Source of the DNA: Legionellaceae bacterium
GTDB lineage: Bacteria > Pseudomonadota > Gammaproteobacteria > Legionellales > Legionellaceae
Length of the DNA stretch: 7,766 bases
Direction of reading: 5' to 3'
Assembly (NCBI GenBank): GCA_030696465.1
Contig: JAUYSE010000154.1
Coordinates: forward strand, 1-7,766
The position numbers and the translations under genes are program-made. Under the pieces are notes generated by a model, which did not search any database, was not told where the DNA came from, and saw only the letters and a program-made list of their open reading frames with translations. Below are positions 1-6,702 of this stretch, in pieces. Every line of letters begins with the position of its first letter. Position 1 is the first letter of the stretch.

Positions 1-789
1 TTTATTATGGGTGGCGGCGCGATACGGATCTAACTCCGCAAAATAAGAGGCCTCTTCAATACGTACGCCCAATTCTGCATCTTCTAGGGGAATTTCAATC
101 GTTGCCGTTGTTAATTTACAATCATTTAAATTTGATAATATACAAATTTGCACTTTTTCTTGGGTGAGCTGCTCTATAGGATGTTTGAGATATTCTAAAA
201 CTTGATTCAAAATATTCGCGCCCATGGCATCGCAAGTGTTCATATGCACATGAATAATGGCCATGCTATCGCCGTCTTGGCGTAACAAGGAACGCACTTG
301 GATGTCCATCACGCCACCACCACGCTTGGTCATATTCAGCGCTACTTCTAAATTGGCTTTTTGTATTAGCTCTGCTTTGTGTTCCTCAATCAAGGTACTT
401 AAACGCGCAAGGTTTTGTACGCGCGGGATTTGTATTTGTCCGATAATGCAAGAGCCGTTTATTTCGGTCGTCATCCGCCCAGATTCTCGAATCCACTTTG
501 CAGTTTTTGATAAGGCGGCAACAATGGACGTCTCTTCCACCGCCATTGGAATAAGAACATCTCGTCCGTTCACACAAAAATAGGTCGCAACCCCTAATGG
601 TAGCTGAAAATATCCAATGCCATTTTCGATAAAGGTTTCTGCCAAGGCCATATCTTGAATACCGCCTTGAGAAAGATAGTGTAGATCCTCTTCAGTAAAC
701 ACTCCCATCGCCATTAAACGTTCAAAACGCTCCTGACGCGACAACTTAGAAAAACCTTGAAATAAAGCGGGATTTATACGCTTGGACAT
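1..789 (-). CDS. mvaA: Hydroxymethylglutaryl-CoA reductase, class II (N-terminal 263 residues; 3' end outside window)
   Basis: Class II HMG-CoA reductase interconverts HMG-CoA and mevalonate with NAD(P)H in the cytosol; beside fni it should work in mevalonate synthesis for isoprenoids. The reverse strand reads open from the ATG at 789 to the window edge. Visible motifs are ENGIGYFQLPLG (55-66), VNGRDVLIPMAVEE (73-86, holding the catalytic glutamate), IIGQIQIP (115-122), GGGVMDI (157-163), DAMGAN (187-192) and DPYRAATHNK (254-263). The last visible residue, K263, is the family's catalytic lysine. The family is about 420-430 residues, so roughly 60 percent is here; the catalytic Asp and His of the C-terminal part lie outside. 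The start is supported by GGAG seven bases upstream and overlaps the end of fni by 16 bp, suggesting translational coupling. The symbol follows the usual name for class II enzymes; the family call is firm. Confidence 0.95.
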   Translation of the reverse strand, partial: MSKRINPALFQGFSKLSRQERFERLMAMGVFTEEDLHYLSQGGIQDMALAETFIENGIGYFQLPLGVATYFCVNGRDVLIPMAVEETSIVAALSKTAKWIRESGRMTTEINGSCIIGQIQIPRVQNLARLSTLIEEHKAELIQKANLEVALNMTKRGGGVMDIQVRSLLRQDGDSMAIIHVHMNTCDAMGANILNQVLEYLKHPIEQLTQEKVQICILSNLNDCKLTTATIEIPLEDAELGVRIEEASYFAELDPYRAATHNK

Positions 790-1823
790 AAAGCAGCTCC
801 TAATGCACTAATTTCGCGACTACCTGTACAGAACAAGGCAATGCGCAGTTCAAATTCTATAGCCTTCATTTTTTCATACACGCTTTGACTCGATTGCAAA
901 GCCGCCTCCAATAGGGGTTTGGCAAAACCAATGGAAGTAGCACCTAATGCTAATAATTTAGCGGCATCTAAACCATGGCGTACGCCACCCGAGCCCCACA
1001 GTTCTAAAGTATGAGGAAAAGAACGAGCATACTGCAGAGACTCTATACTGGTGATACCCCAATTTTGAAAGACCAACGCAGCCTGTTGTTGCATGCTGTT
1101 TTCAGAGGCACGATGACCTTCAATTCGTCCCCAATGCGTTCCCCCTAAACCACTCACATCGATAACCGACACGCCACAATCACGTAATCGTGTCATGGTT
1201 TTCGCAGAAAAACCACAGCCAGTCTCTTTCACAATAATGGGCACTGGAAGCTCACGCACCAGTCGTTCTAATGCCTGCCAAGCGCCTTTAAATTGTGGAG
1301 TCCCTTCTGGCTGAATCACTTCTTGTAAAGGATTGCAATGGACAATAAGTGCCGTCGCTTGTAAAGATTCTATCAATTTTTGAATTTGTGTGGTTGACGT
1401 ATGGATAATCTGCGTAATTCCAATGTTACTCAACAGCACTACATCCGGAAATGCGCGTCGTAAAGACTGCCACTCTTGGCCGGCATCAGTATCACTTAAC
1501 TCACGACGCTGAGAACCTACCCCCATTGCCCAGCCAGTCGCTGCACAGGCTTCAATCAGGTTCCGATTAATATCTTGGCTTTTAATATGCCCTGCCGTCA
1601 TGGAGCTCACAAAAAAAGGGGTAGAGACCTCTTGTCCCAATCGCCTACTAACCAAAGAGATATCTTCAAAATCAAAATCAGGAATCGCTTCATGTAAAAA
1701 GCGTAACTGATCGAGATAATTCATGTTATCGGCTTGATTCTGTGGATTTTGCGCCAGATGGATATGATCTACTTTACGCATTTCAAAAGAGGCATAATCT
1801 ATCTTCGGATTTTGTGGTATCAT
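774..1823 (-). CDS. fni: Type 2 isopentenyl-diphosphate delta-isomerase (FMN-dependent)
   Basis: This cytosolic flavoenzyme interconverts isopentenyl and dimethylallyl diphosphate, using reduced FMN and Mg2+. The 349-residue product matches the family's normal length and TIM-barrel motif order: RKxDH near the N-terminus (16-20), a flavin-site segment TPFFVSSMTAGH (68-79), MGVGSQR (100-106), HCNPLQEVIQPEG (162-174, with the H, N, Q and E that bind Mg2+ and the substrate), IVKETGCG (197-204), IDVSGLGGTHW (221-231) and WGSGGVRHGLDAAKLLALGA (276-295). The type 2 form, rather than the unrelated type 1 Idi, usually travels with mevalonate genes in bacteria, as here. No clear Shine-Dalgarno precedes the ATG at 1823; an in-frame ATG at residue 15, just before RK, is the alternative start and is equally weak. 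It is the first gene of a unit with mvaA, whose ribosome binding site lies inside the 3' end of fni. Confidence 0.95.
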   Translation of the reverse strand: MIPQNPKIDYASFEMRKVDHIHLAQNPQNQADNMNYLDQLRFLHEAIPDFDFEDISLVSRRLGQEVSTPFFVSSMTAGHIKSQDINRNLIEACAATGWAMGVGSQRRELSDTDAGQEWQSLRRAFPDVVLLSNIGITQIIHTSTTQIQKLIESLQATALIVHCNPLQEVIQPEGTPQFKGAWQALERLVRELPVPIIVKETGCGFSAKTMTRLRDCGVSVIDVSGLGGTHWGRIEGHRASENSMQQQAALVFQNWGITSIESLQYARSFPHTLELWGSGGVRHGLDAAKLLALGATSIGFAKPLLEAALQSSQSVYEKMKAIEFELRIALFCTGSREISALGAALCPSV

Positions 1824-1856
1824 AATATGATTTTTTAATACACAATGAATACAGCT

Positions 1857-1884
1857 ATTGTATCATAAAGATACGAAATACAAT
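1857..1884. promoter_or_regulatory. Symmetric inverted repeat in the fni/hslO divergent promoter region
   Basis: Between fni and hslO (87 bp) there is a perfect 7-bp inverted repeat, ATTGTAT at 1857-1863 and ATACAAT at 1878-1884. By symmetry each strand reads TTGTAT, 15 bases, TACAAT, which resembles a weak sigma-70 promoter in both directions with a short spacer. It may be a pair of superimposed divergent promoters or an operator. On the plus strand an alternative -10 (TATATT, 1886-1891) is also possible. This is pattern recognition only. Confidence 0.35.
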
Positions 1885-1910
1885 ATATATTCACAGCAAT
1901 TGGAGCTCTC

Positions 1911-2753
1911 ATGACAAAACAGGACATTCTCCGCCCTTTTTTGCTAGAACAATATCAAATACGTGGGCAACTTATTTATTTAAACAACACCTTGCAAACC
2001 ATTGTGAATCAACGAGCTTATCCCCCTTTTATTCGACAATTGCTGGGTGAAGCATTACTCACCTCTATTATGCTCACGAGTAGCCTCAAATTTGAGGGCC
2101 GGTTAAATGTTCAGTTTCAAGGCGATGAGCCGCTGTCTTTACTTTTGGCGCAATGTGATCACAGTTTAGGAGTAAGAGGTCTGGTTCAATTTGCAGAAAC
2201 AGCCACTCAAGAAGACTATGCCCAAGCATTTTTAAAAGGGACCATGGTCTGTACTATCACGCATAATAAAGATCCACAATCGTATCAAAGTATGATTCCT
2301 ATTTACTCTACCTCCCTCGCCGAAAATGTAATGCAATATTTTAAACAATCAGATCAAATTAACAGTTATGTATTTTTGGGTGTAGAAAACGATCGTGCCT
2401 TTGGTCTTTTATTACAAGCCATGCCTAGCACAAACCCTGAGGAACAAGCTGCATTTTGGGAAGAAGCGGTGGCGGTATTAGCCACTTTAAATCCACAAGA
2501 AACTTGGTCTATCTCTCCTGAAACCTTGTTACAACGCTTATATCCAGAACAAAATATTCGTATTTTTGACGAAAAACCGCTGCGTTTTCAATGTCGTTGC
2601 AATGCAGAACGCATGCAACAATTAGTGTGCTCACTAGGCAAAGCGGAGGCCGAGGCTTTGCTGCAAAAAAACCAGGTTATTGATGTCACCTGCGATTTTT
2701 GTAATACCTCGTATACGTTTAGCAAGGACGAAGTCGCGCATTTTTTTCATTGA
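1911..2753 (+). CDS. hslO: Redox-regulated holdase chaperone Hsp33
   Basis: Hsp33 is a cytosolic holdase that is inactive when reduced and zinc-bound; under oxidative and heat stress its cysteines form disulfides, the linker unfolds, and it binds unfolding proteins. The 280-residue product has the family layout: an N-terminal substrate-binding domain (about 1-175, including LLGEALLTSIMLTSSLKFEG at 44-63 and GVRGLVQF at 87-94), a linker region, and a C-terminal zinc domain. The diagnostic zinc cysteines are intact: CRC at 228-230 and CDFC at 261-264. The length is close to the usual 285-295. TGGAG at 1901-1905, five bases before the ATG, is a clear ribosome binding site. The gene is divergent from fni, and an inverted-repeat element begins one base after its TGA stop. 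Confidence 0.96.
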   Translation: MTKQDILRPFLLEQYQIRGQLIYLNNTLQTIVNQRAYPPFIRQLLGEALLTSIMLTSSLKFEGRLNVQFQGDEPLSLLLAQCDHSLGVRGLVQFAETATQEDYAQAFLKGTMVCTITHNKDPQSYQSMIPIYSTSLAENVMQYFKQSDQINSYVFLGVENDRAFGLLLQAMPSTNPEEQAAFWEEAVAVLATLNPQETWSISPETLLQRLYPEQNIRIFDEKPLRFQCRCNAERMQQLVCSLGKAEAEALLQKNQVIDVTCDFCNTSYTFSKDEVAHFFH

Positions 2754-2754
2754 A

Positions 2755-2958
2755 GGCAGTAATTTTACCAGCCATTCCCGCCCAACCCCAAAACGCTGCC
2801 AAACAAGGCATCCGATAAAATCCTTTTCGCAAACCTTCACAGCGCATGGACGCGCTGTGAGGGCATCAGGATGATTTTATGCGTGTTTGTGAAAAGAATT
2901 TCATCGGAATGCCTTGTTACCACTGATCTAATTAGGCGGGAATTCCTGTTATTATGCC
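2755..2958. repeat. Nested inverted-repeat element of about 204 bp (MITE-like or palindromic repeat)
   Basis: The stretch after hslO is an imperfect long palindrome. The best paired arms are 2802-2834 and 2885-2918: AACAAGGCAT-CCGAT, then AAAAT/GAAAT, then CTTTTC and CAAAC on both, differing by one inserted base and a few substitutions. An outer pair ATTCCCGCC (2774-2782) and GGCGGGAAT (2935-2943) flanks a less conserved part, and the ends match again as GGCA...TAAT...ACAG (starting at 2755 and, reversed, at 2958). The centre holds a perfect 9-bp hairpin, TCACAGCGC/GCGCTGTGA with a six-base loop (2837-2860). No transposase or convincing ORF lies inside. It could be a miniature inverted-repeat transposable element, a fold-back relic, or a structured 3' region ending hslO transcription. 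The palindrome is read directly; the class is inferred. Confidence 0.7.
2837..2860. other. Perfect 9-bp hairpin at the centre of the palindromic element
   Basis: TCACAGCGC, loop ATGGAC, GCGCTGTGA. The stem is GC-rich but is not followed by a T run on either strand, so it is not a classical intrinsic terminator by itself. Confidence 0.6.
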
Positions 2959-3067
2959 AGAATTGCCTATCTTTTTGATTTTTTATTCCGCTCTGAAGTG
3001 CGTTTAATGATTGGCTTATCTAAACCCCGCTCGACGGTGTTTGCTGATCTTTTTGAAGCCATTTTAG

Positions 3068-3442
3068 ATGGATATGCATTTTCAATTTTTTGTCAGCCTC
3101 ATTGCCGTACTTATTATAAATGTCTTATCGGCCTCTCTCGCCACCTTTATTTTCAAACAAGAGGCTCCTAACATTTATCTTTCACAAGCGCCAGGCTTCT
3201 TCAGCGCACTGATGGCCCTATTACATCGCTGGTATACCTACAGTCCTCCCCCAATTGAAACAACGCCTCCTGTTTTCACGGTACACGCGGAGTCACAAGC
3301 AGTGTCTACTCCCACTCAAGTACTCCCGCTTGCCTCTCAACTCGGTTTTTTTGCGCAAAAAATCAAAGTTGAAGACGCTCGCTCACCTGCGGTTTTAGAA
3401 GATCTCAGTATGGCAACTATCGTCGCTGCACCACATAAGTAA
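3068..3442 (+). CDS. Small hypothetical protein with one N-terminal membrane segment (doubtful gene)
   Basis: I do not recognise this 124-residue reading frame. Residues about 7-29 form a strongly hydrophobic stretch (LIAVLIINVLSASLATFIF) suited to a single membrane anchor, followed by a proline/threonine-rich region (about 59-90) that could be a periplasmic or cytoplasmic linker, and a short polar tail. The ATG at 3068 directly follows an in-frame TAG, so the frame cannot extend upstream; the only ribosome-binding candidate is a weak GAAG nine bases before it. ATG 3074 is the next choice. The 3' end overlaps the convergent phosphatase gene by 26 bp. Another frame (ATG 3007 to stop 3171, 54 codons) overlaps its start, so a frameshifted older gene is possible. 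The composition is protein-like but the evidence is thin. Confidence 0.4.
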   Translation: MDMHFQFFVSLIAVLIINVLSASLATFIFKQEAPNIYLSQAPGFFSALMALLHRWYTYSPPPIETTPPVFTVHAESQAVSTPTQVLPLASQLGFFAQKIKVEDARSPAVLEDLSMATIVAAPHK

Positions 3443-4463
3443 GTATCCCTTGATTCAAAGCCATACTTTTCCCTAAATTATTATCTAAATTGATAGAATG
3501 CGCTGATAAAGTATCGGAAGTATGCCCATGAATTAAATACGCATAATCTGGCAAAGCCAAATTTACGGTTTGTCTGTTCCAGAGACCATAGTTAACTGGC
3601 GTAGTCTCTATATCAGGGGTCGCAGTCTCTTCAAATAAACAATGTCCCCTATTGTTTTGCAGGTATTTTCTTTGAAATTTCTGCTGTATTTTCATCAGCA
3701 TCTGCGCTAACGCACGCGCATTTTGTACTTCGCCTGCTCGAATATCTAATTTTTTCGCTAAAGCCATAAAATAACGAAGATCGACAGGCGCATGCGTATA
3801 TAACACTATTTTTTGCTGATCATCACTTAAAGTGCCCCCGTTGATAGCAAGCATTGGCTTATAAACATCCTCATAAAAAGTAAGCACGTCCTCTGGCAGT
3901 ACCCTATCTTTTTCAATCAGCACTCGAAGATTGTTTAACGACGTGATGGGAGCGCAGTGTACCTCTCGAAAATGCGACAAAAACGTCTCTTTTGATATAC
4001 TGCTTTGGGCACGCTCACATAGTGCCACAAACTCATACCCATGATTAGACAGGATAATTTCAGTATGTACCCCCGCACGCTTGAGTTTTTGTAAAATTTG
4101 CATGGTAAAATAATCATTTTGCCCTCTATCTGCCATATCGTCGCCCAGCAAACGCAGAAAAGCTCCTGACACACCTTGCGCATCATCTATCAATTGCGCA
4201 AACAAGCGTAAATCTTCTGCACTGAGTTGCTGCACCTCTTTTTGATAAATATTTGCCAAGGTTTGATAGGCTTTTGGAGTCACACCAGAGACAATGCCCC
4301 AGCGGATTAAGACAAACAGCAATTTCATGGCGTTACCATGGAGATCGCCCAAAGTAAAAACACACTGAGCCGCATCCGTATCTTGTGATGTTGGATACGT
4401 ATAGATATCCACCTGTTCGGTTCGAACGTCAAAACCCCAGCCTGTTATCGACATGATACTCAT
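3417..4463 (-). CDS. PPP-type metallophosphoesterase, Wip-like protein phosphatase
   Basis: The 348-residue product carries the motif set of calcineurin-like/PPP phosphoesterases in order: GDLHGN (39-44), GDDMADRGQND (107-117, matching GDxVDRG), SNHGYE (139-144, matching GNHE but with E replaced by G), YTHAP (222-226) and HGHT (312-315), then LDNNLG (326-331) in place of the usual NIDTG. The predicted metal ligands D40, H42, D108, N140, H224 and H312 or H314 are present, so a two-metal active site and phosphomonoesterase activity are likely. There is a large insert between motifs (about 55-100 and 150-215), unlike small ApaH or bacterial PrpA-type enzymes. The layout recalls the Legionella Wip family of Dot/Icm-secreted phosphatases, an inference from memory. 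No signal peptide or membrane segment is visible, and no obvious glutamate-rich C-terminal translocation block. ATG 4463 or ATG 4454 could be the start; neither has a good ribosome binding site. Confidence 0.75.
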   Translation of the reverse strand: MSIMSITGWGFDVRTEQVDIYTYPTSQDTDAAQCVFTLGDLHGNAMKLLFVLIRWGIVSGVTPKAYQTLANIYQKEVQQLSAEDLRLFAQLIDDAQGVSGAFLRLLGDDMADRGQNDYFTMQILQKLKRAGVHTEIILSNHGYEFVALCERAQSSISKETFLSHFREVHCAPITSLNNLRVLIEKDRVLPEDVLTFYEDVYKPMLAINGGTLSDDQQKIVLYTHAPVDLRYFMALAKKLDIRAGEVQNARALAQMLMKIQQKFQRKYLQNNRGHCLFEETATPDIETTPVNYGLWNRQTVNLALPDYAYLIHGHTSDTLSAHSINLDNNLGKSMALNQGILTYVVQRR

Positions 4464-4488
4464 AAAAGAAATAGAGAGAGTACCTGTA

Positions 4489-4494
4489 ATTATA
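4489..4494 (-). promoter_or_regulatory. Possible -10 box upstream of the phosphatase gene
   Basis: The minus strand has a perfect TATAAT about 25 bases upstream of the phosphatase start, in the 39 bp gap after the AI-2E gene. No good -35 is seen 16-18 bases further up, so an internal promoter is only a possibility; the gene may be read mainly from upstream. Confidence 0.3.
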
Positions 4495-4502
4495 GTCGAT
4501 AT

Positions 4503-5534
4503 TTATAAGTTCCCATCTCTCGACAACAAAATGGCAAAGGGTTTCGTGGTTTTAAAATGAGAAAACACGATAATAAGCATCACTGTGATAGGCACCGACA
4601 GAAACATCCCTAAGATCCCCCAAATAGTGCCCCATAAGGCCAGAGAAAGTAAGATAACCAACGGGCTAACATTAAGAGATTGACCAAAAAACTTAGGCTC
4701 TAAGATATTCCCAACCACAAACTGAATCGAGACAATACCCACGGTGAGAATCGTACACGGCACCGGATCTTGAAATTGAACCACTGCGAGTAACACCGGA
4801 AACATCGTCGCAATAATAGCTCCAATATTAGGAATATAACTCAAGAAAAAAATCAACAGTGCCCAAAATTCAGCAAAATCTAGCCCAACCCAACGCATAA
4901 TCATCCAACAGGGGATAGCAGCGAGTAATCCCGTAAATGTTTTTAATGCCAGATAGGTTTGCGTGTCTTTCGCAATACGCGAAATAATCGTATCTAATAA
5001 TGCTCTGTGCTGAGGATTAGAGAACAATGCATCTAATTTTTGTTGAAAAAAGAGTTGTTCTATAAACAAAAAAGCAACATACAATCCAATAAGAACCGCA
5101 GAACTCGCAACAGCGCTAAACACATTGTAAATATTTACCAGCATTGACTGAATATTAATGCCTTTTAATATGTTTTCCATATGGATGAAGTGTCGAAGAT
5201 TAAAGCGATCATCCATTTTATTGAACATATGCACAAGGTGATCTTGATATCGAGGTGCATTATCAATCACTGCCGTCACATTGGTGGAGATAATCTGCAC
5301 CACCGCATTACCAAACAAAATGACAATACAAAAGGTAATTAATAAAGTAATACTATAAGGAATCATTTGGCAACCGGGAATATGGCGCAACCCATGATGC
5401 ACTGAATTTAAAAAATGCCATATAAAGATCGCGATAACTAAGGGTATCAGTAAACTACTCCCCGCCATCAACGAATAGCCGATCATTAAGGTCAAAAATG
5501 TACCAGCAGTAAAAGAGAACAGAGCATAATTCAT
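4503..5534 (-). CDS. AI-2E family (PerM/TqsA-like) membrane transporter
   Basis: This 343-residue inner-membrane protein belongs to the AI-2E/UPF0118 family, whose members have been linked to autoinducer-2 export, Na+/H+ exchange and other transport; the substrate here cannot be told. Two hydrophobic segments occur near the N-terminus (about 5-44), another at about 60-85, then a soluble amphipathic part (86-135), one segment at about 137-162, and a C-terminal bundle from about 200 to 326. Family signatures are visible: FLSYIPNIGAIIATMFP (230-246), NILEPKFFGQSLNVSPLVIL (276-295) and WGTIWGILGMFLSVPIT (301-317). Length and order are normal. The start lies 12 bases after the pilT stop, with AAAGAGA as a plausible ribosome binding site that overlaps that stop region, so it is very likely co-transcribed with pilT. 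The pairing with pilT does not reveal a shared function. Confidence 0.9.
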   Translation of the reverse strand: MNYALFSFTAGTFLTLMIGYSLMAGSSLLIPLVIAIFIWHFLNSVHHGLRHIPGCQMIPYSITLLITFCIVILFGNAVVQIISTNVTAVIDNAPRYQDHLVHMFNKMDDRFNLRHFIHMENILKGINIQSMLVNIYNVFSAVASSAVLIGLYVAFLFIEQLFFQQKLDALFSNPQHRALLDTIISRIAKDTQTYLALKTFTGLLAAIPCWMIMRWVGLDFAEFWALLIFFLSYIPNIGAIIATMFPVLLAVVQFQDPVPCTILTVGIVSIQFVVGNILEPKFFGQSLNVSPLVILLSLALWGTIWGILGMFLSVPITVMLIIVFSHFKTTKPFAILLSRDGNL

Positions 5535-5546
5535 AGGGAAGTCTCT

Positions 5547-6617
5547 TTATAAAAATAGACTGGGGTTATTGGCAACGCGTTGTGCCGTTTCTTTCGTAAT
5601 CATAGCATCTTTTATTAAGGTATTTAAATGTTGATCAAGGGTATGCATCCCTTGAGCGACACCCGTTTGCAATACAGAATAGAGTTGCGCTACTTTATCT
5701 TCGCGAATAAGATTTCGAATGGCAACTGTACACAGCATCACTTCCAGTGCTGCCACTCGTCCCCCGCCTATTTTTGTCAGTAAAGTTTGTGATATCACTG
5801 CTTGTAAAGTATCAGATAACATTGAACGTATGCTATTTTTTTCCTCCCCTGGAAACATATTAATCATCCGATGAATAGTGCTACTAGCAGAGCTAGTATG
5901 CAAGGTTGCTAACACTAAATGTCCTGTTTCGGCCGCGGTCATTGCCAGCCGGATACTTTCCGCATCACGTAACTCTCCTATCATAATAATATCGGGATCT
6001 TCTCGTAATGCAGCATGTAACGCGCTATTAAAACTAGAGGTATCTCGATGCACTGCTCTTTGATGGATCAAGCATTGTTTATTGGGATGAATAAATTCAA
6101 TAGGATCTTCTATCGTGACAATATGCTTAAAATAATGATGATTGACATAATCTAGCATCGCGGCAAGTGTACTACTTTTACCAGAACCTGCCGGGCCCGT
6201 GACCAATACTAATCCATGTGGGCGCTCTGCTATTTTTTGCACGCCAAGCGGCAAACCTAATTGTGTGATGGTCGGGATATTTTCAGAAATAATGCGAAAA
6301 ACTACTGCTGGCCCACGATTTTCCATAAATGCATGCACTCGAAACCGCGCGACATTGGGCAAATGAAAAGAAAAATCTATTTCTAATGCAGTATTCAGCG
6401 CTTCTACAGTCCATCGCTCTGACAAAAGCGTAACCGGTTGCGCGGTATCTTGCAGAATGTGCTGCAAGATCGCAATAATATTTTTTGCATCTAATCTAGG
6501 TAAAGAGGTTTGTTGTAGAGATCCATCCACACGCAGCATGGGTGCAAGTCCCGTTGAGAGATGCAAATCCGAGGCATTATTTTCAACAGAAAATGCTAAT
6601 AGCGCTCGAATATCCAT
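5547..6617 (-). CDS. pilT: Type IV pilus retraction ATPase PilT
   Basis: PilT is the hexameric cytoplasmic ATPase that disassembles the type IV pilus for twitching motility and DNA uptake. Counting from ATG 6617 (356 residues), the sequence shows the N-terminal PAS-like domain (SDLHLSTGLAPMLRVDG, 16-32), Walker A GPAGSGKS (141-148), Asp box TIEDPIEF (168-175), Walker B within LREDPDIIMIGELRD (204-218), His box TAAETGHLVLATLHT (227-241) and the C-terminal AIRNLIRE motif (299-306) known to be needed for retraction, which favours PilT over PilU. Oddities: about 11 extra residues around 55-78 relative to typical PilT, and A at 188 where QREVHRDT usually has E. A GTG at 6623 would add two residues, but AGG then sits one base from it; AGG is five bases from ATG 6617, and MDIRALL matches the usual MDI start. 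It heads the unit with the AI-2E gene. Confidence 0.95.
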   Translation of the reverse strand: MDIRALLAFSVENNASDLHLSTGLAPMLRVDGSLQQTSLPRLDAKNIIAILQHILQDTAQPVTLLSERWTVEALNTALEIDFSFHLPNVARFRVHAFMENRGPAVVFRIISENIPTITQLGLPLGVQKIAERPHGLVLVTGPAGSGKSSTLAAMLDYVNHHYFKHIVTIEDPIEFIHPNKQCLIHQRAVHRDTSSFNSALHAALREDPDIIMIGELRDAESIRLAMTAAETGHLVLATLHTSSASSTIHRMINMFPGEEKNSIRSMLSDTLQAVISQTLLTKIGGGRVAALEVMLCTVAIRNLIREDKVAQLYSVLQTGVAQGMHTLDQHLNTLIKDAMITKETAQRVANNPSLFL

Positions 6618-6636
6618 ACACACCTACACCGTAATC

Positions 6637-6664
6637 TTGATCCCCCACTATTCTAGTCTATACT
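6637..6664 (+). promoter_or_regulatory. Predicted sigma-70 promoter of the entericidin-like gene
   Basis: TTGATC (6637-6642), a 16-base spacer and TATACT (6659-6664) would start transcription near 6671 and give a leader of about 30 bases. Its boxes interleave with those of the pilT promoter on the other strand. Confidence 0.5.
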
Positions 6665-6679
6665 AAAGAATGTTAACAA
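6650..6679 (-). promoter_or_regulatory. Predicted sigma-70 promoter of pilT
   Basis: On the minus strand TTGTTA (6679-6674), an 18-base spacer and TAGAAT (6655-6650) would start transcription near 6643, about 26 bases before the pilT ATG. It overlaps the oppositely directed entericidin promoter. Confidence 0.5.
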
Positions 6680-6702
6680 CAACATCTTTAGGGAGTTCTA
6701 TT

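Noticed and set aside
257..583. Plus-strand reading frame of 108 codons
   Set aside because: It lies entirely opposite mvaA, whose reverse-strand reading shows conserved HMG-CoA reductase motifs; this is its shadow.
2634..2874. Short frames on both strands across the hslO end and the palindrome
   Set aside because: They run through the hslO zinc domain and the inverted repeat, and lack ribosome binding sites and protein-like composition.
3347..3362. Perfect palindrome TTTTTTGCGCAAAAAA
   Set aside because: It has AT-rich arms around only four GC bases and lies inside a reading frame; it is a poor terminator and can arise from local Phe/Lys codons.
3935..4186. Minus-strand frame of 83 codons
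   Set aside because: It is a shifted frame inside the phosphatase gene, whose own frame contains the catalytic motifs.
6618..6623. GTG start for pilT two codons upstream
   Set aside because: The AGG ribosome binding candidate would be one base from the GTG but is five bases from ATG 6617, and MDI is the usual PilT N-terminus.
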